Assembly (NCBI GenBank): GCA_026982275.1
Contig: JALSHK010000018.1
Coordinates: 1-6,595, forward strand
Source of the DNA: Paracoccaceae bacterium
Lineage (GTDB): Bacteria > Pseudomonadota > Alphaproteobacteria > Rhodobacterales > Rhodobacteraceae
DNA: 6,595 bases
Direction: 5' to 3'
The first letter of the stretch is position 1. Each line of letters opens with the position of its first letter. Both the position numbers and the translations under genes were made by a program. Under the pieces are notes generated by a model. That model saw only the letters and a program-made list of their open reading frames with translations. It had not been told where the DNA came from and searched no databases. This document shows, piece after piece, positions 5,455-6,595 of this stretch.

Positions 5455-6234
5455 CTATAACCCAAAGCGCGCCCATAGGCTGCGCTCCTCTATCTGGGCC
5501 AGAATCATGGCCCCGAAGCGCCCGAGCAGCCCCTTTTTAGGGCCATAGATCTTGAATTGCACCTTGTCGCCAAAGCGCGCTTTCATCACCGGAACCATAT
5601 GGCCGATGCCATCGATCAAGCCGTTTTCCACCGCCTTCTGCCCAACCCAGATTTCGCCGGTAAACAGGTTTTCGCCGCTCAGCTTTTCGCCGCGCCGCGC
5701 CTTGACCTGCGCAATAAAATTCTCGTGGATTTGCGCCAAAATCGCCTCGAGGCGTGCCACGTCTTCGGGCTTTTCGGGCTGGAAAGGGTCCATCATGGAT
5801 TTGCTCTCGCCTGCCGTATGCATCCGCCGCTCCACCCCGTGGGTTTTGAGCAGCTCGTGAAAGCCAAAGCCGCCGGAGATCACCCCGATCGAGCCTAGCA
5901 CCGAATTATCATCGGCAAATATTTCATCCGCTGCCGTGGCCAGCCAATAGCCCCCCGAGGCCGCTACATCTTCGACAAAAGCAAAAACCGGCAGCTCTTT
6001 TTGGGCCGCCAGCCGCCGGATGCGGGCCGCGATCAATGCCGATTGTGTGGGCGAGCCGCCGGGCGAATTTATTTGCAAAACCACCGCCGCCAGCTTGCCC
6101 TTGGCAAAGGCTTTTTCAATAAGCGGGGCCAAAGCGGCATCGGTGAGGGAATTGCGACCGGTGCCAATCGCGCCAATCAGGCGGATCACGGCGACTTTCG
6201 GGTCGGATTTCAGCAGGTTCAACGGATTTTTCAT
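5455..6234 (-). CDS. S49 family serine/lysine peptidase (SppA/SohB-like)
   Basis: A ClpP-fold peptidase of family S49, 259 residues. The nucleophile is Ser93 in VAASGGYW and the general base Lys145 in GESKSMMDPF. Their 52-residue separation equals that in Bacillus subtilis SppA (S147/K199). Other family blocks are INSPGGSPTQS (55-65), an oxyanion-hole region, and SVLGSIGVISGGFGFHELL (111-129). Unlike SppA or SohB of E. coli it has no N-terminal membrane segment or signal peptide, so it is probably cytoplasmic or peripheral, and a role in clearing signal peptides or membrane-protein fragments is only inferred. The C-terminal stretch (237-259, GRFGAMILAQIEERSLW) may form an amphipathic helix. 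The ATG is the first possible start after an in-frame stop upstream (only a CTG lies between) and has no Shine-Dalgarno sequence, being preceded by CCCCC. It appears to be the first gene of a four-gene unit. Confidence 0.9.
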   Translation of the reverse strand: MKNPLNLLKSDPKVAVIRLIGAIGTGRNSLTDAALAPLIEKAFAKGKLAAVVLQINSPGGSPTQSALIAARIRRLAAQKELPVFAFVEDVAASGGYWLATAADEIFADDNSVLGSIGVISGGFGFHELLKTHGVERRMHTAGESKSMMDPFQPEKPEDVARLEAILAQIHENFIAQVKARRGEKLSGENLFTGEIWVGQKAVENGLIDGIGHMVPVMKARFGDKVQFKIYGPKKGLLGRFGAMILAQIEERSLWARFGL

Positions 6235-6269
6235 GGGGGATATGTAAGCGCAAGCTTGCCCCAGAACAA
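6235..6269 (-). promoter_or_regulatory. Candidate promoter of the S49 operon, possibly leaderless
   Basis: On the minus strand TTGTTC (6269-6264) and TACATA (6246-6241) lie 17 bp apart, an ideal spacing though each matches consensus at only three of six positions. The A of the peptidase ATG (6234) lies 7 nt after the -10 hexamer, which is where transcription would begin. No Shine-Dalgarno sequence precedes the ATG. A leaderless mRNA would explain both facts. A perfect 10-bp palindrome, GCAAGCTTGC (6250-6259), lies between the two hexamers. Confidence 0.3.
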
Positions 6270-6297
6270 CCCTTCAGCGCTTTTCCTTTTTGATCTA

Positions 6298-6314
6298 TTG
6301 CGCTAGCGTGGCAA
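6298..6314. promoter_or_regulatory. Imperfect dyad upstream of the aldo/keto reductase gene
   Basis: In the divergent spacer, TTGCGCTAGCGTGGCAA has matching ends TTGC and GCAA around a perfect CGCTAGCG core (6301-6308), though the core is not centred. It begins about 35 bp ahead of the reductase start, where a repressor could act. TTGATC (6290-6295) is the only -35-like element nearby, and I cannot assign a convincing -10. Low confidence. Confidence 0.2.
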
Positions 6315-6333
6315 AAATATTCAGGAGTTTCCC

Positions 6334-6595
6334 ATGCAGATGAAAAATATCGGCCGCACCGGCCTCAAAACCCACCCGATTTCGCTAGGCACCATGACCT
6401 ACGGCACCCAGACCCCGGAAGCCGATGCCCATCGCCAGCTCGATATGGCCGTGGAGGCCGGGATTAACCTGATCGACACGGCCGAGCTTTATCCGGTAAA
6501 TCCGATCAAAACCGAAACCTGCGGCGCAAGCGAGGCCATTATCGGCAACTGGCTGGCGGCATCAGGCAAGCGCGATCAGGTATTGATTGCCACCA
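6334..6595 (+). CDS. tas: NADP(H)-dependent aldo/keto reductase, Tas-like, 5' part only
   Basis: The frame opens at ATG 6334 and remains open for 87 codons to the right edge. It has a good ribosome binding site, AGGAG (6323-6327), six bases upstream. The protein shows the aldo/keto reductase N-terminus: LGTMTYGTQTPEADAHRQLD (18-37), then GINLIDTAELYPV (43-55) with D48 and Y53 in the D-x4-Y arrangement of the AKR active site (Tyr is the proton donor), and IIGNWL (69-74). LGTMTYG, EADAHRQLD, INLIDTAELYPV and IGNWL closely resemble E. coli Tas as I remember it, which supports that subgroup over other AKRs; the family has about 345 residues, so three quarters lie outside. The catalytic Lys and His are not in view. 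A few residues (56-66, NPIKTETCGAS) match the loop typical of Tas. The physiological substrate is unknown. It is divergent from the S49 operon. Confidence 0.88.
   Translation, partial: MQMKNIGRTGLKTHPISLGTMTYGTQTPEADAHRQLDMAVEAGINLIDTAELYPVNPIKTETCGASEAIIGNWLAASGKRDQVLIAT

Overview
The window looks like ordinary chromosome of an alphaproteobacterium, most likely a Rhodobacterales (Roseobacter/Rhodobacter-type) species. This rests on moderately high GC coding sequence with weak or absent Shine-Dalgarno sites at several genes, on the protein sequences, and on a compact gene order that, from memory and not checked, resembles that lineage. I see no mobile element, CRISPR array, tRNA or rRNA.

Layout: eight genes lie on the minus strand, and one divergent gene lies at the right edge. 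In transcription order (right to left) they are: a cytoplasmic S49 Ser/Lys peptidase (5455-6234); a 58-residue membrane-anchored four-cysteine zinc-ribbon protein (5275-5451); a CaCA-family Ca2+/Na+ antiporter (4330-5274); a pteridine-reductase-like short-chain dehydrogenase (3550-4326); an AT-rich spacer of about 210 bp; then uvrC (1363-3261), pgsA (659-1330), moaD (414-659) and moaE (1-412, cut by the window edge). On the plus strand, after a roughly 100 bp divergent spacer, is the start of a Tas-type aldo/keto reductase (6334 onward, cut by the window edge).

The first four genes are separated by 0-3 nt and probably form one transcription unit. uvrC-pgsA-moaD-moaE are also packed end to end (moaD overlaps pgsA by 1 nt; moaE follows moaD after 1 nt) and probably form a second unit driven from the AT-rich spacer. 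The functions are mostly housekeeping: nucleotide excision repair (UvrC), phosphatidylglycerol synthesis (PgsA) and molybdopterin synthase (MoaD plus MoaE, the two subunits of one enzyme). The reductase upstream of uvrC carries the Asp/Tyr/Lys active site of pteridine reductases (PTR1/FolM), so pterin chemistry occurs on both sides of uvrC.

I did not find a convincing new multi-gene system. The points most worth checking are the uvrC upstream region (a perfect DnaA box, a second imperfect box 12 bp away, a 31% GC stretch, and a 23-codon leader ORF whose stop overlaps the uvrC start as ATGA), the conserved-looking 58-residue zinc-ribbon protein, and the possibly leaderless start of the S49 peptidase gene.
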